A DNA stretch of 64,000 nucleotides from Pseudocercospora fijiensis CIRAD86. Lineage: Eukaryota > Ascomycota > Dothideomycetes > Mycosphaerellales > Mycosphaerellaceae. The stretch is from contig NW_006921532.1 of assembly GCF_000340215.1 (NCBI RefSeq), positions 4,539,126 to 4,603,125 of the forward strand, read 5' to 3'. Under the pieces are notes generated by a model. The model saw only the letters and a program-made list of their open reading frames with translations. It had not been told where the DNA came from and did no database searches. A program made the translations under genes and the position numbers. Below are positions 33,714 to 45,250 of the stretch, in pieces (position 1 is the first letter of the stretch; each line of letters begins with the position of its first letter).

Positions 33714-34908
33714 ATGGTATGGTGATCGCCACATGGTCAAAATGTGGCCCAGCTCACGCAACGTCTAGGCTACAGACTCCCGCAAGCGCCTCGCACTTGC
33801 GATTGTCGATTTCCTGCAGAGTTCCCTCAAAGATGGCACTCTGCAACCCGAAGACTCCGACTCGATCGAGATTGCAACCAACTGTATAGCAGAATGCTTC
33901 CACGTCGACCCGAACGATGAAGCGGCGGTCAAGGATGCGCTCGGCGGCCAGAATTTACTATCCATCTATGGCGTTTACGAAAAGCTGAAGGGGAAGAGCA
34001 CACCAGCTGCTGCAGCCAGTGGTGCAGCAGCTGGAGCATCAGCAGCGACCTCGGCAACTCCAACTCCTTCCGGCCAGCCTACAGAGGAGAGTGAGAAGCT
34101 CAAGGGCGCTGGCAATGCTGCGATGCAAAAGAAGGACTACCAGAGCGCCGTGGACAACTACACCAAAGCGCTTGAGATCTGCCCTCTCAACCCGATTTAT
34201 CTCTCCAACCGTGCAGCAGCTTACAGCGCCATGAACCAGCACGAGTTTGCTAAGAATGATGCTGAACTGGCAACCGCTACAGATCCGAAGTACACCAAGG
34301 CTTGGTCGCGATTGGGATTGGCCCGGTTTGCGCTGGGCGATGCCAAGGGGGCGATGGAGGCTTACAAGCAGGGAATCGATGCCGAAGGAAGCGGAGGCAG
34401 CGACGCCATGAAGAAGGGCTACGAAACTGCCAAGAGGAGAGTGGAAGAGCTCGAAGGCGCCGAGGCAGCAGAGCAAGCTGAAGAAGAGACCGAGCGAGGT
34501 GCAGGCGCAGGTGGAATGCCCGATCTTGGTGGACTCGCGAGTATGCTCGGTGGTGGAGGTGGTGGCATGCCAGATCTCGGATCTCTCATGCAGAATCCAA
34601 TGATGCGGCAGATGGCGCAGAATCTGATGTCCAATCCAGAGGCCATGAGCAATTTGATGAACAATCCGGCGCTGAGAAACATGGCAAGTCAGTTTGGCGG
34701 CGGTCGAGGTGGTGCTGGAGGCGAGGGCGGCAGCGGTGGTGGTGGGGGTGGTGGTGGAATGCCAGACCTCAGCGCTCTGATGAATGACCCCAACATTGCC
34801 AACATGTGAGTACATCTTGATCGCGGTCTGAATACTTCGGCTTACAATTATCCCAGGGCCAGGCAATTCATGGGCGGCGCCGGACGTGGAGCTGGCAACA
34901 ATCAGTAA
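33714..34908 (+). CDS. SGT2: SGT2 co-chaperone (SGTA-like TPR protein)
   Basis: Sgt2/SGTA hands tail-anchored proteins to the GET pathway. Three exons: 33714-33716 (only the ATG), 33769-34805 and 34857-34908; 363 residues. The 52-nt first intron (GTATGG...CTAG) is needed to give MATDSRKRLALAIVDF, the conserved start of the N-terminal dimerisation domain (residues 1-65). Ala/Thr linker, then three TPRs (KLKGAGNAAMQKKDYQSAV; NPIYLSNRAAAYSAM; YTKAWSRLGLARFALGD). The C-terminal substrate-binding part is Gly/Met/Asn-rich (MQNPMMRQMAQNLMSNPEAM). Transposon 1 ends 182 bp upstream. Confidence 0.94.
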
Positions 34909-35663
34909 ACGATTAACAGCTATGCCCTTTCCTTTTCCATCACATGGATTTGTTCAGAGCTTGATACCCTTGCGTCGACATTATAGACTCAAATGGAAAA
35001 GACGATTGAACGAGCATTGACTCAAGACAGCGGGAATGCTTTAACAATGCCGCGAGTTGTTGCAGTGCCGACACAAGTTCAATACCTCTGCCAGCGGTTG
35101 CCCATCGGCACGGCCGTTACGCTAGTGTGAGTCGATGCGTGACCAAACTCAATGCTACAACTGAAGTCGCGAATAGCAATGACCATCTTAGGCACGTCCG
35201 AGCAGCAATACAAGGTACACAGGCCATCTTCAGGTGCTATAGTGGTGTATTTCGTTTCTACACATGCCAATGCGATGCGTGCAAATGTCCTCGCGATCAC
35301 GAGCACAGGCCGAACTGAAGCTGGCACCTCACTTCACTCACTGAATGAGCGCAGTTGGAAGGACCCTACATCACATGCTGTCGCTTTAGCTCCGGCAGCC
35401 ATCCTTTTTATTTATTGTCCAGTTATTGGCTCACCTCAACAATAGCAACACTTCAACCACACACAAGGTGACCATAGTTCCGAAAGCCTTTCGCAGCTCC
35501 CAGTCGTATCAGCCATCTACATATCCACCACTCTACTCTCCATTCGGTGGACCCAGTGCTGGTCACTGTTGCACACATTACTAGAGTATCAAGCACCATA
35601 TTTGACAATCTCTTCCAAGAGGTACGACCGCAGAAGGATACAATCAGATCAACTGCTCCAACC
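34909..35663. other. Intergenic region, SGT2 to F-box gene
   Basis: 3' flank of SGT2 and upstream region of the F-box gene. No gene or repeat recognised. Confidence 0.45.
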
Positions 35664-37401
35664 ATGGTGTATGAACACCTTCCATACATCGAGCGCCAAC
35701 AATTTACTCTCGACAGTATGAGCGCCCTGTATCGATCGAACCTCGCGGCGACGTCCGATGCGGCAGCTGCAAATTGCTCTGAAACCCGAGACGATGGCAA
35801 GCCCAATCCATTCGATTCTCTGCCTCTTGAAGTAAGTAGAATTGGTGTTCAAGTCGCGCATTCAAAAAGCGTCCCAGCTAATGAGGAACGCAGATTTGCC
35901 AGGAAGTCGCGAGCCACATTGAGAGCGACGATGATCTCGACAGTATGCTGTATGCCTGCAAGTCACTTCAAGTGGCTCTCGCGGACCCTCACTTCTGGCG
36001 TAAGCGGTTCCTTCAAAAGTTTGACAGTCCGCGCCCGGACAGCAATGTGAAGGAGAACGACGACTTCAAGACAGAGTACAAGAGACGTCAGAACGTCTTG
36101 AAATATGGTGCTCGAGGTCAATTCGTCACCGGGAACAAAGCTAGAGAGAAGTTCTGCCTGCAGATTCTTCGAGATCTCATTCTGGGTATGTGCTCGGCGA
36201 GCGCTTGTCATACTTGAAGTCACGCTAAATGAGCACTACAGACTCCTTCCAGAATGGACCAGGCGGTAATGTTCGAGTTCGCAAAGCAGCCAACGTCTGG
36301 CATCTCAGCGAGGTACGTATCTATTATGCTGCGGTGAGACGTGGTTTGTTGTGATGTCTGCTGACATTTTTCCACCTTTAGTTCGTCATCAACCACGATC
36401 TGGTTGTGAACCTCTTGCACCCACTCTGTACTGTTCCAACTTCGTCCCGCGTAGGCGACCGATTCCACGATAGAACCAATCCACTACTCCAGACCATCCA
36501 GCTCATGGCGACTCCCAACTTTCTCGACATCGATCGTCGCCGTTATGGCGGAGAATCACACGTCTGGGGATTTCCCGAGTCACAACAAATGGCTTATGCC
36601 ACTGCTACCGAGCGTCCAATCTTCAAGGGATGCAATGGTCTCGACGTCGACATCGAATGGTGCTTGCATCAGATCAACTTCTGGAAATATCACATGCTTC
36701 GCGAAGAAGAGTGTACGCTTTATGAAGCGTATGCCAACCTTGACATCGCCGAACGCCCTCATTTCTGGTCTTCTGAACTTACGAACAACGGACGTGCCAC
36801 CGTTGGTAAGAGTTGGAAGGGTGCATACGGGTTTCTGACCCGCGAACAAGACATCGATGTGGTTCGTACGGGCAATAATCGTGAAATCCAAGTCGTCGAT
36901 GAATTCAACAGCGATGACTTTCGTGGCGAATTTCAAGATCTCGAACTGACTCTCACGGACCCGACGGAGCAAGAATTCAACCCACTGTTCGAGAGCATTC
37001 TCCACTCGCTCGAGCCACCCGTTCAAAAGGCCCGCACCCGTGCGCAGAAGCGCTGTGCATCTCCACCTCCAACGCACCTCCCGTCGCGCTCCTTCCGATT
37101 TGGTGGGAAAGGCGAGGACGCTGAGGAGGAGTTCAAGGCTGACGGCTGGCTCAACCCTCTTCCATCTCAGAATGGCATTCCGGGATGGCAGCGCATGACG
37201 ATGATGAAGTACTACGAGCAGGATGATGGCACCGTGGACACTTCATCTCTATGGGCTTATGAGGGAGTCTGCCTGCCTGGTGGTCAGATCATCATCGGCC
37301 GCTGGTGGTCGCCATCGAGCACAGTCAACGGCGACGACATGTACTGCGGCCCCTTCTTGCTTTGGTGCGTCGACAGCCACGAGATTCCAGCCGTGAGCTG
37401 A
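35664..37401 (+). CDS. F-box protein, fungal
   Basis: Putative substrate receptor of an SCF ubiquitin ligase. Four exons: 35664-35831, 35894-36185, 36242-36312 and 36382-37401; 516 residues; introns of 62, 56 and 69 nt. The start is the ATG in ACCATGG; an upstream GTG extension is ignored. The F-box spans the first intron: NPFDSLPLE|ICQEVASHIESDDDL, then MLYACKSLQVALADPHFWR. The C-terminal region (about 300 residues) contains conserved-looking Trp-rich blocks (CLHQINFWKYHMLREEECTLY; GRWWSPSS; GPFLLWCVD) of a fungal F-box subfamily. No LRR, WD40 or kelch repeats, so the substrate cannot be guessed. Confidence 0.85.
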
Positions 37402-38435
37402 TCAGCTCAAGCACTGCCACCTTTCGATCTCTTCAAGATTCCGCAAAACACCATTCAGCTCAGTACCACATTCACCACTAGTTAAGCTTGTGCGCACGAG
37501 AAGTGCGGACCACACCATGCAGACTTCTAGCGACATCTTACACCAACTGGCCGGATTGGCCGGCAGCGCTCTTTGTTGCAAGTGACAGTCGCTCGACAAC
37601 CGGATCGAAGGGCCGAGACGATACGAATGCGATCAGGCCTGCGGCTACTCTGCGACACGGCTACAGACTCGATCTTACGATGGCTTTTCAACTACCCATG
37701 AGATTTGGATTTAGCGACACATTTTGGCTTCGGAAGTTTGGAAGATACCGTAATATTGAGGTATCCTGATAAGTATCTTCTCGGCGCTTTTGCAAAAGTA
37801 ACGACGGCAATACTTGGTTTTCTTTCTTGCGTGATTTTTTTCTTCATCATCTGGCTACCGACGTCTTACGTACGAGGACTGAGAAGGTTTGGCTTCTACG
37901 TATTAGTCCAGAAGCGCAGCTAGCACTCAGCATGAGCGCTCGGACAGGCAGGGATGGGGCATGTTATGTCCCGCACTACGTAGCAAGTTTATGCATTTCA
38001 CGACCGATTCTCAGACTGATCTGTGTGTTGCACCTCCTGCCCTTAAGACAGATCTCTACGCGTGAACTGTGGGGCTGACGAACGGTCGCAGTATGGTGCA
38101 AGTTTTCGTGCTTGCGACCAGAAGCTAGCTCATTCGCTGGCTCAGACGTGAGCTTCTGAACAGAGCTGCGACTTGAGCAAAGTGATGCTGGAATCGGTTG
38201 CATCCGAGGTTTGCCAAAGGGCAGTGATCACTGCAACCATTAGTCGGCCTTTGCGAGAAGTTGTCGCGCCGCTGATTCGCAGACGCTGTCGTTCCCAAGA
38301 AGATCGCAATAATCTGCGAGTGGATATATGGGCCAAGCCGCACAGAGAGGTACAGACAGGCACTTTGCACTGCACCTAGCGGCCTTGAGTTGCCGACCGA
38401 ACCTCATGCAGTCATTGAGGGGTCTTTTTACCTGC
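37402..38435. other. 1-kb convergent intergenic region
   Basis: 3' flanks of the F-box gene (+) and the WBP4-like gene (-). Short open frames only, none with a recognisable product. Confidence 0.45.
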
Positions 38436-39287
38436 TCATTTCTTGCCCTTTCGTTTCTTGAACACCACTGTTGTCGCCGCTCCAGCTCCTTCAACGTCTG
38501 GTAGCGAATCCAATGCCTTTCCCACCTCACCATTTGGCTCCGTTTTGACCTGGATGTCACCCTCTGCCTTCGATTCCTTCTTCTTGACTCCGCTTAAAAG
38601 TGCATCAAGGTCCCCAATGTCAGCATCATCATCTTTCTTTCCTGGGTAGCTTTTGATGTTGCTGCCCCAAGCTTTCTTTTGTCTCGGCGTAGCCTCCTCG
38701 TCGCGAGGGTCCTCATTTTCTTCTATCTTGCGCTTGAGGAGGTTCTTCGACTTTGTCTCTTCATCGCCCTCCACTTTGATATCGTTTGGTGCGCTTGCCT
38801 CGTCCTCGCGCCGCGATTCGGCAAGAATTTCTGCCAGTGATCTGTTCACGCTAATCGAGCCCCTGTCTTCAACCTCGCGCTCTTGGACGACACGATAGCT
38901 GCCGATACCAGTGACTTCTTTCGTCAGCTCATCTGGTAGTTCGACGCCCAGCGCGGCGAGCTGCTCGGCGTGGGCTTTTCTTTGCTGTGCAATGTTCAGT
39001 GTCGGAGGTTGTGTTCTGGACTGGGAAGTCGTGGCAGGCACTGGCGCATTTGGTGAAGATTTCGTCCCTCCGAACATACCATTCAGCCGTGCTACTTCAT
39101 CTTTCGCCCTCTGCTTTTCGCGGTCTTCGCGCTCTTTACCCTTGTGTAGTTCGCGCAGGCTTCGCTGGATATTATTTTGGTGCTTCGCACTCGCTTCGTG
39201 ATTCTTCTTCTCGACCTTGGTGTCGCGCACATGCTGGCTGCAGAATTTGCACCAGTAGGTGGGCGTACTTTTCCAGTACTCGGCCAT
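38436..39287 (-). CDS. U1-type zinc-finger splicing protein, WBP4/FBP21-like
   Basis: 283 residues, single exon, start ATG at 39287. The N-terminus AEYWKSTPTYWCKFC is the U1C/matrin-type C2H2 finger found in WBP4/FBP21 and spliceosomal U1-C. The Cys pair CKFC is followed by the His pair NHEASAKHQ. Then come the conserved helix RSLRELHKGKEREDREKQR and the block AKDEVARLNGMFGG. A charged linker includes IGSYRVVQEREV; acidic and basic low complexity leads to a Lys-rich C-terminus (FKKRKGKK). WW domains of animal FBP21 are not seen. Role in pre-mRNA splicing is inferred from the family. Confidence 0.85.
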   Translation of the reverse strand: MAEYWKSTPTYWCKFCSQHVRDTKVEKKNHEASAKHQNNIQRSLRELHKGKEREDREKQRAKDEVARLNGMFGGTKSSPNAPVPATTSQSRTQPPTLNIAQQRKAHAEQLAALGVELPDELTKEVTGIGSYRVVQEREVEDRGSISVNRSLAEILAESRREDEASAPNDIKVEGDEETKSKNLLKRKIEENEDPRDEEATPRQKKAWGSNIKSYPGKKDDDADIGDLDALLSGVKKKESKAEGDIQVKTEPNGEVGKALDSLPDVEGAGAATTVVFKKRKGKK

Positions 39288-39575
39288 TGCAGTTATGGTA
39301 TTTCGTATTTCGGTTCTGGCGCCAGAGGTTCAAAGGGAACAGGGATTCAAGATAAGGTTCAGCCGCATAACGACGTGCTTGGCATGACTCCCGATCAATC
39401 GACAGCCTGAGAACTCACTGCACCGACTGCGTGCAGAGAGAGACTAGAGAAGAGACTCGAAGCCTGTAATTTACATAGAGACGGCGATGATAAGGTGGCG
39501 TTTCACTTCCAATCCTCGTGATATTGCTTTCCTACATACACTGTTATACCATTGCATGGTAGCATTCATCTTGAA
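39288..39575. other. Intergenic region upstream of the WBP4-like gene
   Basis: 288 bp between the WBP4-like start (minus strand) and the end of the next minus-strand gene. Presumed promoter. Confidence 0.4.
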
Positions 39576-41003
39576 TCACTTCTGTCGTTTGCTCGCTCTG
39601 TCTCTTTCCAATGGCTCTTCATCGTAGCCTGGATGCTTTGTCCGATTTGGAGACGAGAGATTGGTCCCATCCATCGCTTCCTGAGGTGTGTATGACTTTA
39701 CGGCAATGTGGGTTTGAATATCAGCGAAGTATGGCTGACCTCCTGTCTCTGCGCTCAAGAGAGCATCAGTCCACACGATAAGCTGGACTGTTGTTGATGG
39801 GAGTCCTGTACAGGACAGAGTGTCATGGTCAGCAAGTCTTAGGCACAGAGTACGCATGGCGAGGGTCGAGCTTACCAAGATTTGCAAGCCCTCCTCTCAT
39901 TTCACTCATGCTAAGCAGGCTTGTCATCAATTGTGACTAGCAGATAATCTGAGTTCCAGATCTTACCGCAACTGAGCAGGGCGGTGCATAGAATGGGCGA
40001 GCAATCGATTACCGTAAATATGTTCATGTAAAGCTATACGTCCGACGGCAAGTATGACCGGATTGCTTGTACTCCTTTCGAAATCGCCAAGTGCATCTTG
40101 CATAGCTTTGACGGTCTTTTGCCCCAACCACTGACGCAAATAGATCAATCGTTAGCAAAGGCGCCTCAGTCTCCGAGGTGTGCTGCCGAAGGTGGTACGT
40201 ACCAGGGCGGCGGACAGTGGGAACAGGCCTTCAGCGACCGGAATCCCCGCTTGCCAAAAAGAGCGACGTGTAGAATAATACAGGCTCTGAGAGTTCCTGC
40301 CTCCGAGACCAGATAGTATACGCTTCGAGCTCAGGCCTTGAGGCTTTGATGACTCGAGTAGAGCGTGGCAAAACTACCTGGTACCAGTAATTGAGCAGCT
40401 GCCCATACCACTTTCGATATCGGACCGGGTAAGTGAGGAAAAGATCGCTTAAGCTGGCGTCAAGGAAGGCCGGATCAGGCAATGAAGTATGGAATGCTCC
40501 TGGGGAAAGCGAGCGATCGCTATCACTGCTCGAACTTTCTCTCTTGATCTGTCCTTTCGCTCTTTTCCTAGAGATGTTGGCCACAATTATTTCCCCAGCT
40601 CCTGATTCCTCAGACGAAACACTGGATATGGGCGGGACTGGACTTCGACGTCCTCGCTTCAAAGTGCTAGCAGATTTGCCAGAGCTTCCGGACGCTTTCG
40701 AGGTTGTCGTGCTCAAAAATTGCCGCCGGGAATCATCAACAGTCTCAGCACTGTCCAAGGCTCTGAGATTGGCCTCCGGCTTTGTGCCTCCCGCGGTGCT
40801 ATGCGGTGAGAGTAAGCTGTTGCCGTGGATCGAATTAGTTTTCGAGATGTCTTCTTCTGATCCTCATCGTTTCCCACGTTGCAATTCACCAAAACAAAAC
40901 CAGGATTCTGAGTGGCCTGAGTGTGAGCCGGTCTTGAAGATGCCTTGATTCGTTCTTCATCGTATTCTATGTTCGCGCACACAAAGCCTGGCGTCTGGCT
41001 CAT
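39576..41003 (-). pseudogene. Transcription-factor-like gene with two compensating frameshifts
   Basis: Exons on minus: 40203-41003, 39967-40130, 39876-39910 and 39576-39805, with clean introns of 72, 56 and 70 nt (GTACGT, GTAAGA, GTAAGC donors). The product would be about 409 residues of the fungal TF-like family: FVLVNCNVGNDEDQKKTSRK and LIRSTATAYSHR at the N-terminus, VRYRKWYGQLLNYWYQVVLP in the middle, and MRGGLANLGLPSTTVQL near the end. In the first exon the frame must slip by -1 somewhere between about 40870 and 40720, and return by +1 at the GGGG run near 40266-40275. There LASG is followed by IPVAEGLFPLSAAL in the other frame. It could be a pseudogene, or two sequencing errors. Confidence 0.6.
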
Positions 41004-41280
41004 AGCATTTGCTAGCAGCACAGGCTTTGGTTCTTATATCGGCGTTCTTGCAAGCTAGCCAACAGCCAAGGCATGAAGTACATTGCATGTCTTGTTTTTC
41101 TGCGACAGCTCGTTGGCCAAAGGAGTGTTAGATACTGGGACCGGTATCTGGCTCTTCCACCTGGCTCTCGGGACATGGTGGCGATGATCTAGCCCTTAAG
41201 TGGAGAGTTCCGAAGCTTTGAGGAGGCAAATCGAGCTTGAACGACGCGCTACTCGCCTGCGGAGAACACAGACATGCAGT
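41004..41280. other. Intergenic remnant between TF-like gene and transposon 2
   Basis: About 280 bp upstream of the TF-like gene, ending at the left target duplication of transposon 2. The promoter of the TF-like gene is here, directly next to the element. Confidence 0.4.
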
Positions 41281-41379
41281 AATAGGCACCTTGCGCAGTA
41301 GGTTTGAATTGGCAGTTGCGCTCCGTGTACGCGGAAGTGGCTCGCGCTAGTGCACTATTATGTGAATAAACTCCAACCT

Positions 41380-41450
41380 GTTACCCGTGCGTGAAGGATT
41401 AAGTGAATAAAAGCACGGGTAACACCTTGGTCTCAACCTGTTACCCGTAC
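41380..41450. repeat. Subterminal GTTACCCGT repeats with hairpin
   Basis: GTTACCCGTGC at 41380-41390 and its exact complement GCACGGGTAAC at 41413-41423 can form a hairpin with a 22-nt loop. A third direct copy (CAACCTGTTACCCGTAC) begins at 41434. This stretch keeps CA dinucleotides better than the interior. Subterminal repeats of this type are often transposase binding sites; that role is inferred. Confidence 0.6.
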
Positions 41451-41839
41451 ACGCTTATATAATCGAAAATACGCTAATTAGACCCTGCACTAGGCCGTTA
41501 ATAGTTAAGTAAAGGAGTGTACGGAGCGCTTAGCGTAGTAGCTTAAACCCTACCCTCGGCTTCTATTAAATTCCTCTCCGCTAGCATAGTGCCTATTATA
41601 TACTAGTCGCTATATAACCCCTACCTATATATATAAAGGTAGAGAGTTTAGCAAGAGGTATATAAAGGTCGGCGGACGGCTGCTAAGACTTATATAGGTC
41701 TAATAGCTAGTATATAATTACTCTAAGAGCCGTTATAGGAGGAGTTACAAATATCTCGGGAAAGAGCGATGTAATTAGAATTAGGTCCGTACCTCGAGAG
41801 AGGTATATATTAGGGCTTCCGAGAGTACGGAAGGTACTT

Positions 41840-43366
41840 AGAAGCTTAGATTTGTTAGTAAATACCTCTTGTTTAGAGCATCTTAGCACTATAGCGGCTC
41901 CTATTACCCTAATATATACCCTACCTAGAATTACCTCCCTTCTCGACCCTAATTTTAACTTCTCTCGGAGCGATCTATACCCTCGCTTAGGTCCTTCCTT
42001 CTATACGCTACTAGCTATATTCCGCGACTATTATAGTTAACCTGCGCTATATAGTCTAACGCAATTACTTGCTAGTAAAGTCGTCTATAAGCTAGTAGCT
42101 AATTAAGACTATAAAGTAAGTAATCTAGTTACTTCTACGCTAGTCGAAGAGGCCGCTTCTACGCTAGTCGAGAGACTAATTAAGGAGCCTATTTCTACGC
42201 TAATTTCTACGCCGACTAACACTCAATCTTTAGCTAAACAACTATTATAAGACGACCTAATCGCCGCTTCTATAGTAGAAGCTAATGCCGCTAACACTCG
42301 AGTACGTAGATATAGCTATATCTCGCCTAAGTATAAGCTTACTATCGTTAAAGTAGCTATAGCGATTGCTTATAAGCGAGTCTCCGGTAAGATCCGTTAG
42401 TAGAATACTAAGCTAAAGAATGTTATAATAGCTTGCTAGCTACGAGATAAGCCGACTGTTAGTAACGCTTTCGTTGTTCTACGTCGACTAGTCTATTAGC
42501 GTATAGAAGCTAAGCGTACTATCGAAGCGGCTTCTAGAGCGGTTGTTATAGATATACTATAGGATTAATTGCTAGATAAGGCAATCGATACTATATTCCG
42601 GCTCGATAAGGCATAGCGAGAGAGGGTGTTATAGCCTTAAGAACTAAGAGTCTTTAACGCTCCGGCATAGAACATACGAGATAATATACTATCGACCCTC
42701 TCTTAGCGGTCTAATAATAAAGTAAGGGTACCTATACTAATGCCGAGCGCTCTAACTAAGCTATCTCTAGATCTAAATCTACCGTTAACTCCGGCTCGGC
42801 GTATAGAGATCGTCGACTTAAATACGCTAAGTACTAGTAACAATAGCAACACTATATAGCTTACTAAGCGTCGTCGACTAGACTTCGAGTCTAAACGGCT
42901 TTAGCGTAGCTCGTAGGTATAAGGAGCTATACTTAAGGAGGTACTATTACCTATATTTAAGACGCTAAGAACACTAGCTAAAGGACGTAGTATAAGACGA
43001 AGATTATCGTCTATAGGTACCTCTATTAGTAGCGTCGATAGCGAGGGACTCTATATACTAAGTCCTACTAGATTTGTAAGCGCCGTCGGCGGCATTAATA
43101 ACGGACTCGAGACAAGAGTTAATACGGCTATTCGAGAGGTTGAGGCGAAGATAGTACGTTAATTAGATGCGGTCTAGTTTAGTATCTAGGCCTTGTCTAT
43201 AACGATTACTTTTTCGTTACTATTCCGGCCCTTACCGTTATCTTAAATAGTAGCTTCTAATAGTACTATAGGAAGTCAAACGGAGTCGCTAGACTACGAT
43301 AACGACAGCGACTATTTCGTAGACCTTAATACTATCGAGGAAGAGGTATTCTCGTAGATAATTTAA
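41840..43366 (+). pseudogene. RIP-inactivated accessory ORF of transposon 2
   Basis: One frame continues for about 1.5 kb, interrupted by TAG/TAA codons that read as Gln when reverted, and ends at TAA 43364-43366. The predicted product is a basic/hydrophobic protein: YISPKYKLTIVKVAIAIAYK, then charged helices, an RRRLDFESKR patch and an acidic C-terminus (DYDNDSDYFVD). PIF/Harbinger elements usually carry a second DNA-binding (Myb/SANT-like) protein and this may be its equivalent, but I cannot recognise the fold. Confidence 0.5.
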
Positions 43367-43370
43367 TCTC

Positions 43371-43418
43371 TTAGGGTTAGGGTTAGGGTTAGGGTTAGGG
43401 TAAGGGTTAAGCTTAGGG
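43371..43418 (+). repeat. Interstitial telomere-type repeat (TTAGGG)5 plus variants
   Basis: Five perfect TTAGGG units (43371-43400), then TAAGGG (43401-43406), and another TTAGGG (43413-43418) after one divergent unit. It lies between the stop codons of the two convergent ORFs of transposon 2. TTAGGG contains no CpA on either strand, so it is immune to RIP. Confidence 0.95.
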
Positions 43419-43859
43419 TATTACAATTGTCGTATTCTTGTTGTCGAGAATGTTGTAATTACTTAGTTAATATCTTCTTTTACGAGTGCCTATTCGAAAT
43501 CGTAGCTTCGTTCGGTACGAGAGCGCTAAAACCCTCTATACCTAATAAAATCGCGGGGTTAGAGCTCGAACGGCGAACCTATATCGACGGCTCTAAGGGA
43601 CTCGTAAAATAGGGTAGGTATTATAGTATATAGCTCGAAGTAATGCGGAAAGCCGAGATTTCATCGCTTAGTAAGCGGGCTTCGACCTTCTACGACTCGC
43701 TATATAATAACGTATTGCTCGTTTTCGCTCGTTTTTAGACAATAAGACGCGCCGTATACTAAAGAATATAGCGTATATAAGAGTGTATAAAATTAGTAAT
43801 ATTATTGTTATATTTGAAGTCCTAAAGCATCTCGTATAATATACTACGCGCTAGTACGG

Positions 43860-45250
43860 GTATACCCGTATCTACTACTTTCCTACGTCTTCTACCTCTA
43901 TCTCCTAATTCAATCTTCTTCTATTATATTAACAACCTTAATCTCGTCTGTCTTATAGAACGGTATAACCGTACGACTATACCTAAATGAAGCGCCGCTA
44001 TCGAATACCTCGTCGCTAGCTTAATAGCCCGATCCGAAGTCCCTACTATAGCGTAGAAGGTCGCCGTCGTTAGTTTAAGCTATAGGCATTATAGGTAGGG
44101 GTAGTAGGTTAGCGAGATATTCGCGTACACTCGGTAGGTTTACCTTATATAACCGACTAATCTTATTGCTATAATAACAAGTAAGGCAATTAGTAAGCAG
44201 TATAGTAACAAGATATATCGCTCCGACCGGCATTAACTCGACTCGGAGCCTATAGAAGTACTTTATTAACTCGAAGTTGTTAACAACCTTAGTAAAGCCC
44301 TATTCGACCGACTAGCGTATAGTACTTATCTCCTTTACCGCCGTAGCCTTACTAGCATTACGAAACTCGCCGTTCGTCGTCTTCTAGCTTCCTATAATGC
44401 TATTAAGGATATTATAGGCCTAATTACTATATAAGAACACTCGCTCTTCGAAGGGTCGTTATAGCTACCCTAGCGGCTCGAAATAGGACTTCTAGATATC
44501 GTTAAAGCCGGACTCGAGTACTAAAGCCGTATCGCTATATAATCTAGGCGCTAGACCGTAGATTAATATTATGCTATCCGGTAGGACAATGCCTTAATAT
44601 TTGAGTCTATAGAAGTGCTTATAGCTATTATAGAACGGCCGCTAGTTATAGGTCGGTCTATAGCACTTCCGTAGTATACTATCGATATAACCGAAGACGT
44701 ACTTTATATCGATTAATCTAGTAATAGTAACGGCCATTCGCTATAGGTAGGCTTTACTTAACCTATTAAAGTCCTATACTAACCTGTCCTTCTAACGCCT
44801 TACTATTTAAGTGTAGCTAGCATTAAACATACGACTAATCTAGCTATTACTACGACTAAAGATCTAGCTTAAGTTGCGTTAATAACCTAGATTACTAAGC
44901 CTTCCGTATATAATATACAACACTGTTACTAGATCGTAACATATACGGTATAGCAACTTAATCGACTTAATATCTAGCAACTCGGCTAATTCTATTACTT
45001 GTTGCTTGCTAAAGCGGAAGTCGCCCTTAAAGTTAGTATTAGGGTGCGTTTCTAGTAACTATTACTTATCTCTTAGATACTCGCGTAGCTCTTTATATAG
45101 CCTATTACTACGAGCCTGTCTATACTAGTATTTACGCTCGGTCTTACCCTCTCGGCGAATAGCTAGATCTAGTAGATTGTCGACCTCGGAAGCTAAGATA
45201 GCTACAGTTGTTGCTATTATTCTACTATAAACAGCGATTATATCCTTATT
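43860..45250 (-). pseudogene. RIP-inactivated PIF/Harbinger-type DDE transposase
   Basis: On the minus strand the frame reads as a Harbinger-like DDE nuclease (DDE_Tnp_4 type) once TAG/TAA are taken as Gln. The first Asp strand is KYVFGYIDSILRK, followed by the typical RPTYNQRPFYNSYKHFY and LKYQGIVLPDSIILIYG. The block where the second Asp is expected reads LYSDTALVLESGF. The conserved C-terminal part is VKEISTIRQSVEQGFTKVV ... ELMPVGAIYLVTILLTNC. The basic N-terminal region, with RLYKELREYLRDKQ, starts near 45200. The gene is dead in this copy. Confidence 0.75.

Noticed and set aside
34039..34866. 275-codon frame antisense to SGT2
   Set aside because: It mirrors the Gly/Met-rich and TPR codons of SGT2 and has no independent features.
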